DNA from: Trichaptum fuscoviolaceum
Lineage: Eukaryota > Basidiomycota > Agaricomycetes > Hymenochaetales > Trichaptaceae
Reading direction: 5' to 3'
NCBI GenBank assembly: GCA_910574455.1
Contig: CAJSYZ010000011.1
Coordinates: forward strand, 744,001 to 808,000
DNA: 64,000 bases
In this document: one piece after another, positions 11,954-24,208 of the stretch
Layout: every line of letters begins with the position of its first letter
Position numbering within the stretch: the stretch's first letter is position 1
The notes under the pieces: generated by a model
Seen by the model: only the letters and a program-made list of their open reading frames with translations
Told to the model about the DNA's origin: nothing
Databases searched by the model: none
Program-made: the position numbers and the translations under genes

Positions 11954-12537
11954 AATGGCGTCCTTGTATGTGTATTCGACCTTTCTTTAAATGTAGCGCT
12001 CACGGTTCGGGTACAGGTTTGATGTCATCGGGCTCATTATAGTATGTCCCGTTGCATGAATTTCGCGAACCATTTTCACAAGGAATATACAGGTTGCTGC
12101 GATCTTTGGTGGGACTGTGTATGGTGTTATAGTTCTGGTTGATAAGGTGTCTAAGACGGTGAACAATACGAAAGAGCAGTGAGTGAGGTCATCATGTGCC
12201 CCACATTGCATTCTCTTAACTGTTTCAATTCCCCTCTTGCAGGTTGAAGACGAAAGGCTACACGATATCGGACAAGGGCCTCTCCGTGAAGACGTCGGGT
12301 CGTATGACACACGAGGACTATATCGATGCTACTCAACGTGGGTTCATCAACACAATGAACAAAACGAAAACCGCAGCGTCCTTCCGCACTGTCGACGATT
12401 CAGACGGCTCCTCTCCACGCACCCCTCACCCGGTTTCGCGTCAAAACTCGGGTGCGAGCGTTAACAGCATCAGCAGCGTGTCTGGAAGCATGGACGAGGG
12501 CGGCAAGAAGAAAAGCCTGTTGGGTCGTCGGAAGTAA
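11954..12537 (+). CDS. Small single-pass membrane protein, conserved type, unknown function
   Basis: Four exons join in frame: ATG 11954 (MASL split by a GTATGT donor), a short exon FDVIGLII after the acceptor at about 12016, an exon beginning VAAIFGGTVYGVIVLVD (about 12092-12178), and the last exon from about 12241 to TAA 12535-12537. The product is about 135 residues: one N-terminal hydrophobic helix of around 25 residues, then a polar tail with MTHEDYIDATQRGF and a Ser-rich region ending KKKSLLGRRK. This looks like an N-anchored protein with a basic cytosolic tail; the function is unknown to me. Frame conservation across three introns supports a real gene. Confidence 0.75.
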
Positions 12538-13063
12538 AGTTCAATACATTCTGCATCGCGTACGTTCAGTGTTGGCGATGTTGGACTGGGCGCGCGATTG
12601 CTGATCTGCCGATGTGTGCTGCGCTCATCATCAATATCTCGGGTACCTTGCGGTTGTCCAGATACGACATTCTAACGACGCGCCCGGTCCTTCATCATCT
12701 CAGCTTGTTTCCCTTGCTTCCGGAAAACTGAAACAGCATGTTCCATATCCAGCAAAATTTCATCGTTTTCCATCTATTGATCTCCTGTTTCTGTCTGTTT
12801 CTGTATCCTTTAACATCGCTATTCTTATAGACATTAAATTGTGATCAGCGCTGTATTCCTGTACATATGTTTTCCTGATTTAGCTCAAATGAACTCACGA
12901 ACGCCAAACGAAGTTTAATTTATTGGTCAGTTTGTGGGGATGTTCAAATACATCATGAGAATAATAGAGAGACGAGTGATAACAGGTATAAAATGCATAC
13001 AGTACACAATCGATACATGCGATAATGAATCCAAACCATGGACTTCCAAGCTGGCGCCTATCT

Positions 13064-15201
13064 CTACGCGACAACACCGTCTGTGCCAGCCATAAAAGTG
13101 AAAGCTAATCCGCCAGCTTCGTCGTCAACTTCCATGCCTCCGGTCTTCGTACGGGCTGCCTTCCTCGCGGCCTTCCGCGAGCGTTTCGCATCCTGCTTGA
13201 GAGCGCGTCGGCTCAAAGGGTTGTGTCCTGCAAGACCAGCGGTTTTCCGGACGTGAGCGGAAGTGTCGTACGAGGGTACCTCTTTCCGTGCGCGTTTGGA
13301 TGGAGGGCCTTCAGCAACGGATGCGGACGACGCTGAGAAGGCGGTTGATTGAGGGGGAAGGGGACCAGAAGACGCGGATGGTACTGGGGAAGGTGAGCGA
13401 GAGCGCTTGCGCGGCACGGAAGGTGCTAAGTCGTCAGATTCCATAGGGATTCTATGGCTTCTCTTCAGTGACAATGTATGGAGAAGGTAATTGTGGGAGA
13501 AACTTACACATCCTCGGTCGGAACATCCTCCTGCATCTCGACCTCGGGGGAATTGCTGAATGCGCCTGCGTCCGCCTGAGAGAAAAGTCCACCGAGATCG
13601 AACGCTGGAGCAAGCTCCGTAACAATCTGAGCGTTTCCGACGTCTTCAGCACCAGGGGCAATTGCTGGGCCGCCTTGCCCAAGTCCATACCTAGGAAAAG
13701 TTGGTTAGTCAAGCAAGTCATTCCTAGTCAATTCGAACTTACTTAGCGGCTGCAGTGGCATTCACTGTAGCAGGTAGACTACTAGGATGCACGCTTGGTG
13801 GGATAGAAAAGTAGGGAATTTTCTGCGAGTTCCAATCCTGGACGACTTGCCGTGCAGCGGCTAGCACATCGGGGGTTCCACCCTAAATCATGCCCATTGT
13901 CAGATACATGTACTGAGATTCGTAATGTGGACTCACTTTGTGGAGTCGCCCAGTAGTCAAAGCAATCATAGTCAAAAATTCTAAGGTCGAGCTAAACGGA
14001 TTGATTTTGTATATTTCTTGCAATTTAGTTGGATCTGTCTTAGAGAGGATTTGCTCGACTATATTGGTCTATGAGTATCAAATCCAGAGACTTGTAATTT
14101 TTTACGTACCCACTGCGATAGGGTCCGCAATATCTTCAACCTTTAAGACATTTCTCAATAGAATATTGTTGCTCTCCTGGTCATCGTCATCGAATACAAC
14201 ACCAGGCGAGTCAAGGACACGGACCCCGCGCTCAACCTGGATAGTCTGCATCTCCTTCGTGTGACCTGCCTCAGCGGCCACAGCACATACTTTCGCGCGT
14301 TTCAACGAGTTGATGAGACTACTCTTTCCGACGTTCGGGTAGCCCACCACGCCAACCGTGACGCTTCCGGCTTTCGCGTTTCTTTTATACGCCTTCAGGA
14401 GGTTTAGGAGAGCTGGAGATGTGTGTGAAGTCAAGTTGGTACGTTGTTGCTGAGTCGAAGACTTGAAAGGAAGTGTTGGTGTGGAGTGGCGAAGATAGCG
14501 AAGCCAAGCTTCTGCATTAGAACGTGGTACGAGATCTGGTTATAATCAATTAGAATAAGTAACCTTCTCTCAGAAAGATAGCGATACTCACCAACTTTAT
14601 TCAACACAAAGACGAGTTTCTTCCCCTCGTGTTCCCGTCTCCTGACTTCTTCCTCTACAAGCCTACTGCGGCATCCTTCGGGATCCCGGGCATCCAAGAC
14701 CAAAATGACAATATCGGACTCGTCAATGACTTTGTGTAAGGTGCGTATGTAATGTCGTTTCAGCTGTGCTTTGAAAGCTGTTGTCGAAGATGACGGGTCG
14801 CTAACCGTGTCGTTGTAAAGCCGAGCATTTCTTTCTGATTCTTCAGCAAGAGCAGCGAGGGTAGAGAGCGTTGGCTCAGAGGCCATAGGAGAGTCCTGAT
14901 CCCTCTTGAAAGGCTCTACTGTTTTCTATCATGCACGATGAGCTGGGGAAGAACAGTTGCGTGAAGCAGCTTGGACACACCTGGGTGGCCGACACAGATC
15001 TTGCGGACTTCCTTTGCCTTAGGTCTGGCAGCTTCGGGATACCCGGGTCTTTCTTTAGTTCTGTACACAATTAGACATTAAAACTATCGAAAAACATATC
15101 GATCGTACTTGATTTCGTTGAAACATTCTTATTCTGCTCTAAAGTAAAGGTCAAAAACATAATAATAGAACAAAAGAGAACAGCTCACTCTTCGTGCCCA
15201 T
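13064..15201 (-). CDS. NUG1: Circularly permuted nucleolar GTPase, NUG1/GNL3L (Grn1) type
   Basis: Ribosome-assembly GTPase for pre-60S subunits. It starts at ATG 15201 (MGTKK, basic) with small early exons joining in frame, then SERNARLYND. The G domain is in permuted order: DSDIVILVLDARDPEGCR (about 14730-14690), G4 FVLNKV (14610), then G1 VGVVGYPNVGKSSLINSL (about 14370-14320) and G3 VRVLDSPGVVFDD (about 14200). The DARDPEGCR motif before G1 is diagnostic for the YlqF/NUG family. The C terminus is long, basic and low-complexity with PRKRSRSPSP and RKAARKAARTK, a probable nucleolar targeting region, ending at 13064. Symbol follows yeast NUG1; the orthologue could equally be called GRN1 or GNL3L. 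Confidence 0.9.
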
Positions 15202-15444
15202 AATGCTAGTGATCGTGAATGAAGGGGAAAGGTCAATGGAACGAGCAGCTCTATTGAACGTACTGCCTGCTGTACCACAATTTGCAGACCACAGTTTTCC
15301 ACGAATTATGTAATCTCAAGGACATCATCCGCCCTCGGTCACGGTACGCCCTCGACCAGCGGGCGTTCTATCTTGTCCTTTTCAACTTATGTCAAGATTT
15401 GCGCGACCTTTGATACCGAAAAACACGCTGGATGAAACGTAGAA

Positions 15445-18400
15445 ATGGCCTATTCTGAACTCGCTAATTGGGATGGATCGCTGTCTTCAACGAACTCGAC
15501 GAGCCCGCCTAAAACATCACCTGGTCGACAAGCACAAGCCTCGGGAAGCACTTCACGCGTCCAAGCGACTAATTACGCGCTCGGAATAGCGAAAGAATAT
15601 CATGCGATATCATATAATGTTCCAACTTGGGGAGAACCTGGTCGACGAGGGGAGGTTGACGCGGCGGGACTGCGGACAGCTGCGACGCGTCCGACAACTG
15701 TGAACGCGGTAGCATATGGGTTCGGCAACGACCAGGTATGCGCTCTTTGCTAAGTTTATATAGCTGCTGGGACTTTCGATGAGTAGATGAAGCATATTCT
15801 CGAAATTCAGCAGCTATATGTGTGTAAAGCTGCGTGCTTACCTTCTTACCTTCATAGACACTTTTGGACTCTGGATGTGTGCCGTTGAAGAGAGATATAG
15901 GGTTTAATAAGGAAAAGGTTGATAAATCGAATCTTGGCCTTCAGCAAGCTGTATGTGTGGTGCTCCTTTAGATGTTACCCTCCTTGCTAATTGTGATTCT
16001 TCGTAAAACGGTAGACGGATGGAAACACCGTGGCTAAGGTATATCCCAAGCCTGGAGGAGGATCTGACACTTTAGTTTCGATGCCAGAACCTCCCAAACA
16101 GTCCGATCCGACGATAAATGAAACAATTCGAACTGCTGAAGGTCCAGTGACTACCTCGGAATCACCCTTGGAATCATCTGCCGCTATCCCCACAAAATTC
16201 GTATGTTCAGTTATATGTATATTTTATTGTCTTGCCCTATCTCATTAATGCCTGAAATATCTAGACCGAACTACCCGCCGCCAAGAAAGAGCGAAGTGAT
16301 GGATCGACGGCCTCGAGTCACTCGACGAAATATCCAGAACTGTACCAAATTCTAAGAGAATTGTCGACTTCCTTACCTTCTGTGTCGCTCCCGGTGCTAA
16401 ATTCTGGTGAGATTACCTCCGTACGTTGATCTTTCTCCTATATATAACCGGTGTAGAATAGCTGACTTTTGATCTATAAGACGACTTGTAAGGAAGCGCC
16501 GATTACACCGGGATCATCTATATTAGGAGATATGCGTCATTCTGATCCTCCTGCATCAATTCCACCATCTTCAACAATAAACCCACAGCCCAAAAGAGAC
16601 ACGCGTGTCATAAGCCGGAAAGGACTCAAATTCGATGGTGTTTATCTCCCGCCTATTGAACTTAATCGGGATCTTTACCAGCCTTTGTCTTCGTACTTTC
16701 CTTTAGGACACTCGCCTCCTCCAGTACCTAGAGCGCCAGACACAGGGCTAAATACTACCTCTCAGGCTGCAAGGTCGAATGTTCCAAACGACAACACGGT
16801 TCGACCAACAACGTCTGCGCATATGGAAGTCATGTTCGATAAAGACATCATAGTCGCAGCTCGTTCGACAAAAGTGATCACTGGACTGACAGCCTCTTCA
16901 CCCATAGTAGTGGATCCCTCATCAGACTCTATCAAGAAAGGGGAACACTTACCGGACAAAAAGATAGTTGTCTCCGGATCCAAGTTTGCCTCAACGTCTA
17001 AGAACCCAAACTCGCCATCTTCGAGTGTGCCTGCTGCTCGGCTATCTCAAACACGACGAGAGGATGGTCTAGGATCTACTATTGTGGTCAACAACTCGAA
17101 AACGGCGACTCCGGAATCTCGACACAAAAATGTCGAGGAGACAGACACGATGTATGTGCCATCCAAGAAGCCTACCCTTCCATCAGGTTCTACTGCATCG
17201 GGGATTTCTTCGACGTCTAGTGGCGCAGCACCGGGAAAGGGAAAGTCTCGAGTGCAAGATGACTTCGATTTCGAGGACAATATGGAAGAGACCTGCCATC
17301 AGTGCCGCCAGAAAAACATCTACGCTAAGATGAAATGCTGTAGAATCAAGGACGATAAACTTTGCAATGCAAGCTTTTGCCACCGCTGCATTTTCGTAAG
17401 GTACGCCAACGTTTTCTCTTACAGATCACCGCTTACCTTCAAATTTACAGATATCCAGAACTCGAATTTGTCGCTGACGCAGTCAACTTTGTGTGCCCGA
17501 GATGCTTAGGCACTTGCAATTGCGACAAATGCTGTGCGGCTCAAGGCAAAGAATATGTGCCAGCCTCGCGCAGCCGAAAACTCATCAGAGGCATTCCTCT
17601 TTTACTTTCTCATACCGAAACAATGAGGCGTGAAGGTGTTGAGAGGGAGGAACAACTGCTGAAAGACGCGAAGAAGGGCCCACTTGGCAAGAAGCGTGGC
17701 CCGCGCACTAAGGCTAAAATTGGAGAAGAGGCTGAGTCGTGGATCCGTGCGCAGGAAAAGGACGCCAAGTCTTCAGGAAGAACACTTAGGAAAACATTTA
17801 TCGGAGAATGGTCGAAGGCATGGGGAGCGCAACCCCCTCGAATACGGGAAATGGATTGTGCTGCCCTTGAAACCGACACCCGTACTCAATCCACGTCCGT
17901 TGAACCCGATGATACTTGTCGAAGAAACCTCCTCTATATTGGCGAACCTGTCCATCAATTATTGCACCGTTTAAAAGAGGAGAAGAAGACCCATGCTGAC
18001 ACACCCATTCCCAATATCATTACAGTATCTCAAACTGTCGGGCCTATGGCGGAGACGCGTATAAACGAAGCCATTCAAGTGGATAAAGGCCTTCCGAGGT
18101 CGAAAAGGCAGAAACTCAAGCAGAACCACTCTACTCCGGGGATCCCGGAATTCACGTACAACTATCGGGATAGCGAGGCTGCATCCTCATCTACGTCTTC
18201 TTTGACACGGCTCGTGACGCCTTCTGAAAGTGTCTTTGACTATAACGCGTGCCTTCTTCCCTCGCTGCGACACGATCCTCAGAATGGATACGGATACGAC
18301 GCACCAATGCTTGGTTCTGTAAACCAGCCTGATGGACTGGATGGATTAGACCTTGACTTAAATACGTCTTCCCTTGATCACATGAACTCTGACCGATTCC

Positions 18401-18663
18401 CCTCTATGGACTTTAATCGCCTGGACGGACAGTCAATGTTCGGCGCGTTCCGGAAACCACTCCAAGAGCAGATACACACTTTCGACAGTGGTGCTGATGC
18501 GATGGCGCTTTTTGGCGAGACCTTGAACGACTCAAACTATGCTGTTCCTTTGTCTGGCGATGCTGTCATATTTGGAATGCCCTCATCCACTGGCCTGACT
18601 ACGGAGGATTATGAGAGGGTTGCGAGGATGGCACTCGCCAGCATATCAAACCCAATCTTGTGA
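15445..18663 (+). CDS. CDCA7-like zinc-finger protein (zf-4CXXC_R1)
   Basis: Starts at ATG 15445 (MAYSELANWDGSLSS). Several low-complexity Ser/Pro/Thr-rich exons join through GT-AG introns (one is 16210-16264) into the long exon that crosses 16481. The only recognisable domain is at about 17293-17560: CHQCRQKNIYAKMKCC, then NASFCHRCIFVRYPELEF across an intron at 17400-17449, then VCPRCLGTCNCDKCC. This is the Cys-rich 4CXXC_R1 zinc finger of CDCA7 and the MAO-A repressor R1. In animals and plants CDCA7 recruits the HELLS/LSH remodeller and supports DNA methylation. A basic region (KGPLGKKRGPRTKAK) follows. The stop is TGA 18661-18663. A role in chromatin or DNA methylation is inferred from the domain alone. 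Confidence 0.8.
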
Positions 18664-18945
18664 TTTACATATCGCACCTCTTATTCCATAGTAGTGTACG
18701 AACCCATGAATTAATGATATGTATCATTATCGATTCAAATAGATGTAGAATAGATCGTTGAGTCTCGTACTTCTATCATAAAAAGTCCGATTTATCGTGC
18801 TTCTTCTTACTTCTGTTACTAATGATGGGTGTGCTACCTTGAAGTTTGTACACTAGCACTAACTACGTAAACCCTATTCTCACTTTCTCACTTCTTACTG
18901 TTTCCCCCTTCCCCCTTCACCCTTCGTTGGTTACAAGTAACTTGA

Positions 18946-20230
18946 ATGCGTTTGGCTGAATATGAAGTTTGGGTAAGCTCGGACGGGAAGAGACTGCCTG
19001 AATACGACGTAGAGGGTACTAGTGAAGGTGATAAGATTTGCTGTTATATTGAAAGCAAAGTCGGGCAGGTAAGGGTACCCATGCTCATCATACACAACAT
19101 ACTGGTAGTATGTGTCGTGCGCCGTGATAGTAATCACTTAGCTAGACATTATCTATTCACTGGAAGGATTATCACAGTCCTAGAACTATGTCGTGCCAAG
19201 TTGTGGTGTTTGTTGATGGCGTAGAAGTTAATAGGTCCATCTACGAACATGACGTGAGGGGCAGGGACATAGGGGTAGTGGATAGCGTTTGGGCAGGCAA
19301 GCATTCAATGAGAAAATTTGTCTTTGCGAAGGCCATAACTTCAGGTGCGCTTCTAATAAGCGCACACACTTGAAGCAAGAGCTCAAGACTCCATTATCAG
19401 TGTCCTGCTCCAACTCCGAAGACAGGCCTGGCCGCGGAACTCACAGACATCCGAACGAATGGACAGGACAAATTGCAGTAGCCGTGAACAGAGTCAATGT
19501 CGGGGAGGAAAGACCATGGGTCGCCCCAATAGAACCATTCGATCTGAAACTGAGTGGACCAGTACGCGAAGACGAAAAGGCTACAAGTCATGTCGTAGAG
19601 TGAGTACTCGATTCCTTCCAGGGAGACAAATATGGACTGTACGACATCATTTTAGGCTCGGCGACGAGATGAAAGGGGGGAAAGACATATCGGACTTCGT
19701 ATACGTACATACCACCCCGTTACTACAAGATCCAAAACGTGATCCGGAGCAACCGGATTTTTTCTTCACCTTTATCTATAGGCCGCGAGGTATGGCGTTT
19801 TGCTTAGCAACGTTCAGTTTAATTGACATCTGCGAGCAGAAGAACTTCAAGCATTGGGAGTGGTAGCTCCAAAGAAGCGTGTATCTTCTCTAAAAAGCAG
19901 CGGCCAGAGGAAACGGGCCAAGACTGTCCCAGAGATCATCGAGATATCTTCGGATAGCGAAAATGAAGATAAAGGTCGAGGCAGCTCTGAAGCGATGGTA
20001 AAAATGCTTGAGGTTGGTTTTTATCGATTCCGATTCCATACAACCTTATGTACTTACCGCCTTTACGGCACCAACAGAAGCAAATCGCCGCCCAGCTGAC
20101 TGAGATTGAAACGCAAAAGCTTGAAATAGAGAAGGAGCGCGTAGAAAATCAAGAGAAGTTTTCCGAAATGCAAAAGCAGCAAAAGGAGATCATCAAGTTG
20201 TTGAAAGGATTGACAAGGAAGAAGTACTAG
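18946..20230 (+). CDS. DUF7918-family protein, copy 1
   Basis: Starts at ATG 18946 with YEVWVSSDGKRLPEYDVEG. The second exon begins after the TTAGCTAG acceptor at about 19145 and reads TLSIHWKDYHSP, then VVVFVDGVEVNRSIYE. Later come FFFTFIYRPRE (about 19760), LGVVAPKKR, a basic/acidic stretch with EIIEISSDSENED, and a C-terminal coiled coil (TEIETQKLEIEKERVENQ) ending at 20230. This N-terminal beta-rich domain followed by [F]TFxYRPRxxLxxxGV is the DUF7918 pattern common in Agaricomycetes; function unknown. Between 19340 and 19380 the frame changes without a normal-length intron, so a frameshift is possible. A paralogue lies at 39238-40668. Confidence 0.65.
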
Positions 20231-20918
20231 CATTACTTGCCACATTTGTGTTCCAGCGACGATTACGTTCAAGTTCTGAGCGTTCCGCCATAGCTCGGAC
20301 GTTAATGTTGAATTAATTCCGAGTTTTGAGAACAGAATGATATTTCAATGCGCGGAGAAGCCTTACACATGCAGTTAGAAGCAAAAGACTTCAGGGTCGG
20401 CAAACATCATGATGCACTGGCAAGTGAACTTCAAGTTGAAGTAGTAAGTTATGTAATCAGCGTTGCCCACACAACAACTGTGTGGCGAACCTGAGGTCTT
20501 CAACAGCGACCACGACACTGTTCTCACTTAGAAACTCATCACGACCTCCAGAAATTGTGTGCAATAATTCCTCCGATTGAAAAGGACTGTTCTTGCCAAC
20601 ACCCGTACGTAAGCTGTGGGCGCTCAATTATTTGAAGCAGGGCACACCGGACTCTCGGAGGCAGTCAACGGCGAACAGCAACCTCCGAAGGTTACTCCAT
20701 AATTGAACTTGTACGGCGTGCGGCTTGCTTCGAGCTTGGTACCCTGACCTTCAGCGACTCTGGAGAAACCTGTAGGTGGTCAACATCCTTGGTGGACTGG
20801 GTCTCTTGTCTTCAGCTTAAACGTGGTGGCACTCTCTAAGCTGTGTATCCTGATCTAACTATCTTTGCATTGATCCTTGCTGAAAAGAATCGTATCTGTC
20901 ACATCTACACCTTCCATC
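20231..20918. other. Intergenic region
   Basis: No ORF with support. It presumably holds the terminator of the DUF7918 gene and the promoter of the lipase gene. The in-frame extension from 20877 begins at a non-ATG codon, so ATG 20919 is used as the lipase start. Confidence 0.3.
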
Positions 20919-23137
20919 ATGGTTAGACGCCCTGCCTCTTCCACGTCTTCCACCATGAGCAACGACTCTTTCACTCGAGGACGACTCCTACGCTCAGAGG
21001 CTATTGACCTCAACTTGCTCTCCGATCTGCACAAGCTGCACGCGGACGAATTTGCGTATCTCAGCCAGAATCTGTCGAACTTCCAGAAGAGGAGCGAGGA
21101 ATCATCGGTCTTCCGGTCTTTTGCCATGATTAGGCAGTACATCTTGTTCTTGATGGAGACATGGCTGAAGGCGGCGTGGGCGTGTGTTTTCTATCCGACA
21201 AGTGAGTGGTTCCTGACTTGATGACCGGACTGCTAACGGACCTGTCTTCTGGGAAGCTTTCATGGATCGCATCGCCGTCGTTGCTCTATCTTTTGCTGCT
21301 TGCGTCATCATGTCTATCTTACTTCCTTGGTGTCTTGTCTGTAACATTCCGATTGTGGGTGAACTCTTCGATCAGCTCTCTAGGAAAGTGTGCAATGGGT
21401 TGAGTATCGTCAATGCTTGTACGTCCAGTCTACTCCTGTGTTCATTGTTGCCCCTCAATCCGCTTAGCATACCCAACGATATTCGAGGAACTCACGTATA
21501 AGGAGATCGAAGCTGCCCGAGAACATCTCTCCAAACCCATCAAAGAATCAGGCAATCAGAACGGTAAACGCATCTTTAATCTCGATGCTGCAAAACTTCT
21601 GTGAGAGGCTTTCATCCTTGGTTCTACTGTCTTCTCACCCATCGACGCGTTCCAGGTTGCAATGTGCCGCACTCATGTACGAGCGCACGGGCCGTAGCAC
21701 ACATAAAGCTGCCTCCGCTGTCCTCTCGCATTCCAAGAACTCTAGCCTTCGGTCAAACGCCATTGACACGAGTCGGCCGGGGGCTCACATTCTCGCCCTA
21801 TGTGGCGCTCTTGGCGCTGAACTCGTCACAGCAGAGCTGCACGATTCCAATCACGAAGAAGCCACGATCAAACGCATTGCAAACGATCGCCTAGGCTTGC
21901 GTTACCTAACTGTGAGCGACATGAACAGCTTTGGAAGCTCGTATTGCGGCTTGTTTTGGGACCCAGAAGACACCTTCATCATCGCGAGCTTCAGAGGAAC
22001 GAATCCGACGGACTTCACGGAGTGGAATACGGATTTCACTTTTCAAATGCGCGAGGCTGGGTCATGGCTCCGAGGATTTGGCAAAGGCTCGTGTGTTCTC
22101 CTGTTTTACATTATCTACCATTTTAATCGATGCGAAACTCTATTCTACAGTTCATAACGGCTTCATGAAAAAGGTCTTTCCTACGAAGATTCCCGCTGGG
22201 TCCCGCATGCCTTACGGTCAGTACTGGTAGTGTGTTAACACCTTAGTGACACTCAAAACTGCTTAGCTACGATCGTTGAGTCGATCAAACTCGTGGCTGA
22301 GACTTTAAAGCAGAGATCTCCTGGAAAACCTATCAATGTGGTAAGCAGGCTGCTGATGCCATTCGAAGCTAAGCTTGACATATTTTCAGTGGATCACTGG
22401 TCACTCCCTAGGCTGCGCACTTGCCTCTCTTGTGTATGCGAGAATGATCTTCGAGCCTAATGAACTTGGGGAAAACGTCATCATCAGGGATTCATACATC
22501 TTCGCAGCTCCCATCTTGTGCGATGTCGAATCAGCCAACGGTGCGCCGTTTGTTGTTATGCAGAGAACTGTGCTGAATGAATCCGTTTGTTCACCACTTA
22601 GCGTTTAACAATAGAATGAATCATCGTCAAGACCAACCGAGGACGATGTGGCGAATTACAAATGTAACATCATCGAACTTTGCTCATAGCGGCTACTAAA
22701 TCAACCTTTTTGTTTGTCCTTAGGCGAACGACTTTGTAGCTACTGGGTTGCCTGAGGGTGGCGATAACACAGACTGGAGCCTCTCCCCGTGGAATCTGTT
22801 TTCTTGTGAGATCTGTTTGCTTTCCCTCGTCGCATTATCTCTTTCCTGTTCTAATCACTATTTTCTAGTCGCGCATCTCGGATGTGAGGTGAAACTCCGC
22901 AATGCACCAATTCCCTGTATGGTGAAAGGAAACCTCATCACGCCGGGCACGCAGGTCCTCATCGATTCTGCCTTCCATCTTGATGCTCTTGAGGACAGGG
23001 AGACGCCTCTCCGGATGACACTAGCTATGCTACAGCGCCTTCCTCTCATTGGGTGCTTGATGGCACATGGGACTGGCTTTTACTGGGCTGCCCTCCAAGG
23101 CGTTGGCACTGGCTCGTGCGACTGGCTCTATGAGTGA
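20919..23137 (+). CDS. Membrane-anchored class-3 lipase (alpha/beta hydrolase)
   Basis: Starts at ATG 20919 in a good context (CATCATGG). After a polar N terminus there is a hydrophobic segment VVALSFAACVIMSILLPWCL (about 21278-21337), so the enzyme is probably membrane-bound. The Lipase_3 domain shows DTFIIASFRGTNPTDFTEW (oxyanion region, about 21970), the nucleophile elbow WITGHSLGCALASL (about 22390), a likely catalytic Asp in NDFVATGLPEG (about 22733) and a likely His in the AHLGCEV block near 22875. Introns at about 21199-21256, 22089-22151 and 22340-22389 keep frame. Ends at TGA 23137. Expected to hydrolyse acylglycerols or phospholipids; the specific substrate is unknown. Confidence 0.8.
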
Positions 23138-24004
23138 TGGAATCAAGGCCCTAGATGAACTTTCAGCAGGCTCACAAATGATACACAAGTTTGCACCACG
23201 CTACATACTATTACTTTTTAAAAGTTAATGACACATGTATTAATTATGCCACTACCTCGAGCTCTTATAGTGAAACGATGTGCAGGATATTTAAACTGGG
23301 AACTCGGCGATTATGGAACTGTGAGAGTTTTATACATAGTATCACATCCATCGACTTATAGAAAGCCAATGGAAATGAATTCAACTATTGCGACCAGATT
23401 GCAATTCAGTGATATGGTACTCAAACACTTATGTATACATACATAACTAGTGCGGATGTAAGATTATAGAAGGACTACTTTTCCGCGCTTGGAGTTAGAA
23501 AGTTTGCTATAATTTGCTCCAGGCATACGGCCATCCGAGTAGGCACATTGCAGGAATAAACGCCGGCTCCGGTCGCCTGGGTGCCTCACAGTCACATAAC
23601 TAGTACGGTTTCTAGACTGTAGGCTACCATTTGTTACTTATCCAGCTGACGATGAAACGCTGAAGGATATGTTCACGGTGCAATATGTCAATAGGCGGAA
23701 CGTCCTGTTGATGCCATTGAATGCATCAACCGAATCACGAAGTACTGCGATAGTTGACCAAAGATGTAAGTCCTATGCATCAGAATTAACAACGAACCAT
23801 TTGCGTTTGCAATCTTTTGAGCCAGACTAGAGCTTTCCAATTGCTTAGCCTGGATCTCCTGAATATACGATCCGAGTGGTGAGACTGAAGGAGTTGAGAG
23901 CCTGCATTAGGGTGAGACGGACGTGGTGCACACATTCCGTTCCTTTGAGCCAAGCAATAATCTCTTCATCATACCTGGGAATTTTTCTGAAGCTCAACTT
24001 CAAT

Positions 24005-24022
24005 ACTAGTAGTACTACTAGT
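24005..24022. repeat. 18-bp perfect palindrome
   Basis: The sequence ACTAGTAGTACTACTAGT reads the same on both strands. A related palindrome built from the same ACTA/TAGT words lies at 24191-24208. Confidence 0.8.
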
Positions 24023-24190
24023 GCCAGTGACTGTGACTTACTACTATGTTACCTCACTGCCACTGGCAGTGTCACACCCCTTCCGTTTCTTCAGTATCCT
24101 TCCGTTTCGAACACTACTTAATGACGGTGAACAAATACATTCTCGTACGCGTCTATCCCCATTGACGCCCTTCGACTCGGCCCCTGAGCC

Positions 24191-24208
24191 ACTACTAGTA
24201 CTAGTAGT
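24191..24208. repeat. 18-bp perfect palindrome
   Basis: The sequence ACTACTAGTACTAGTAGT is its own reverse complement. It sits 168 bp to the right of the first palindrome. Confidence 0.8.
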
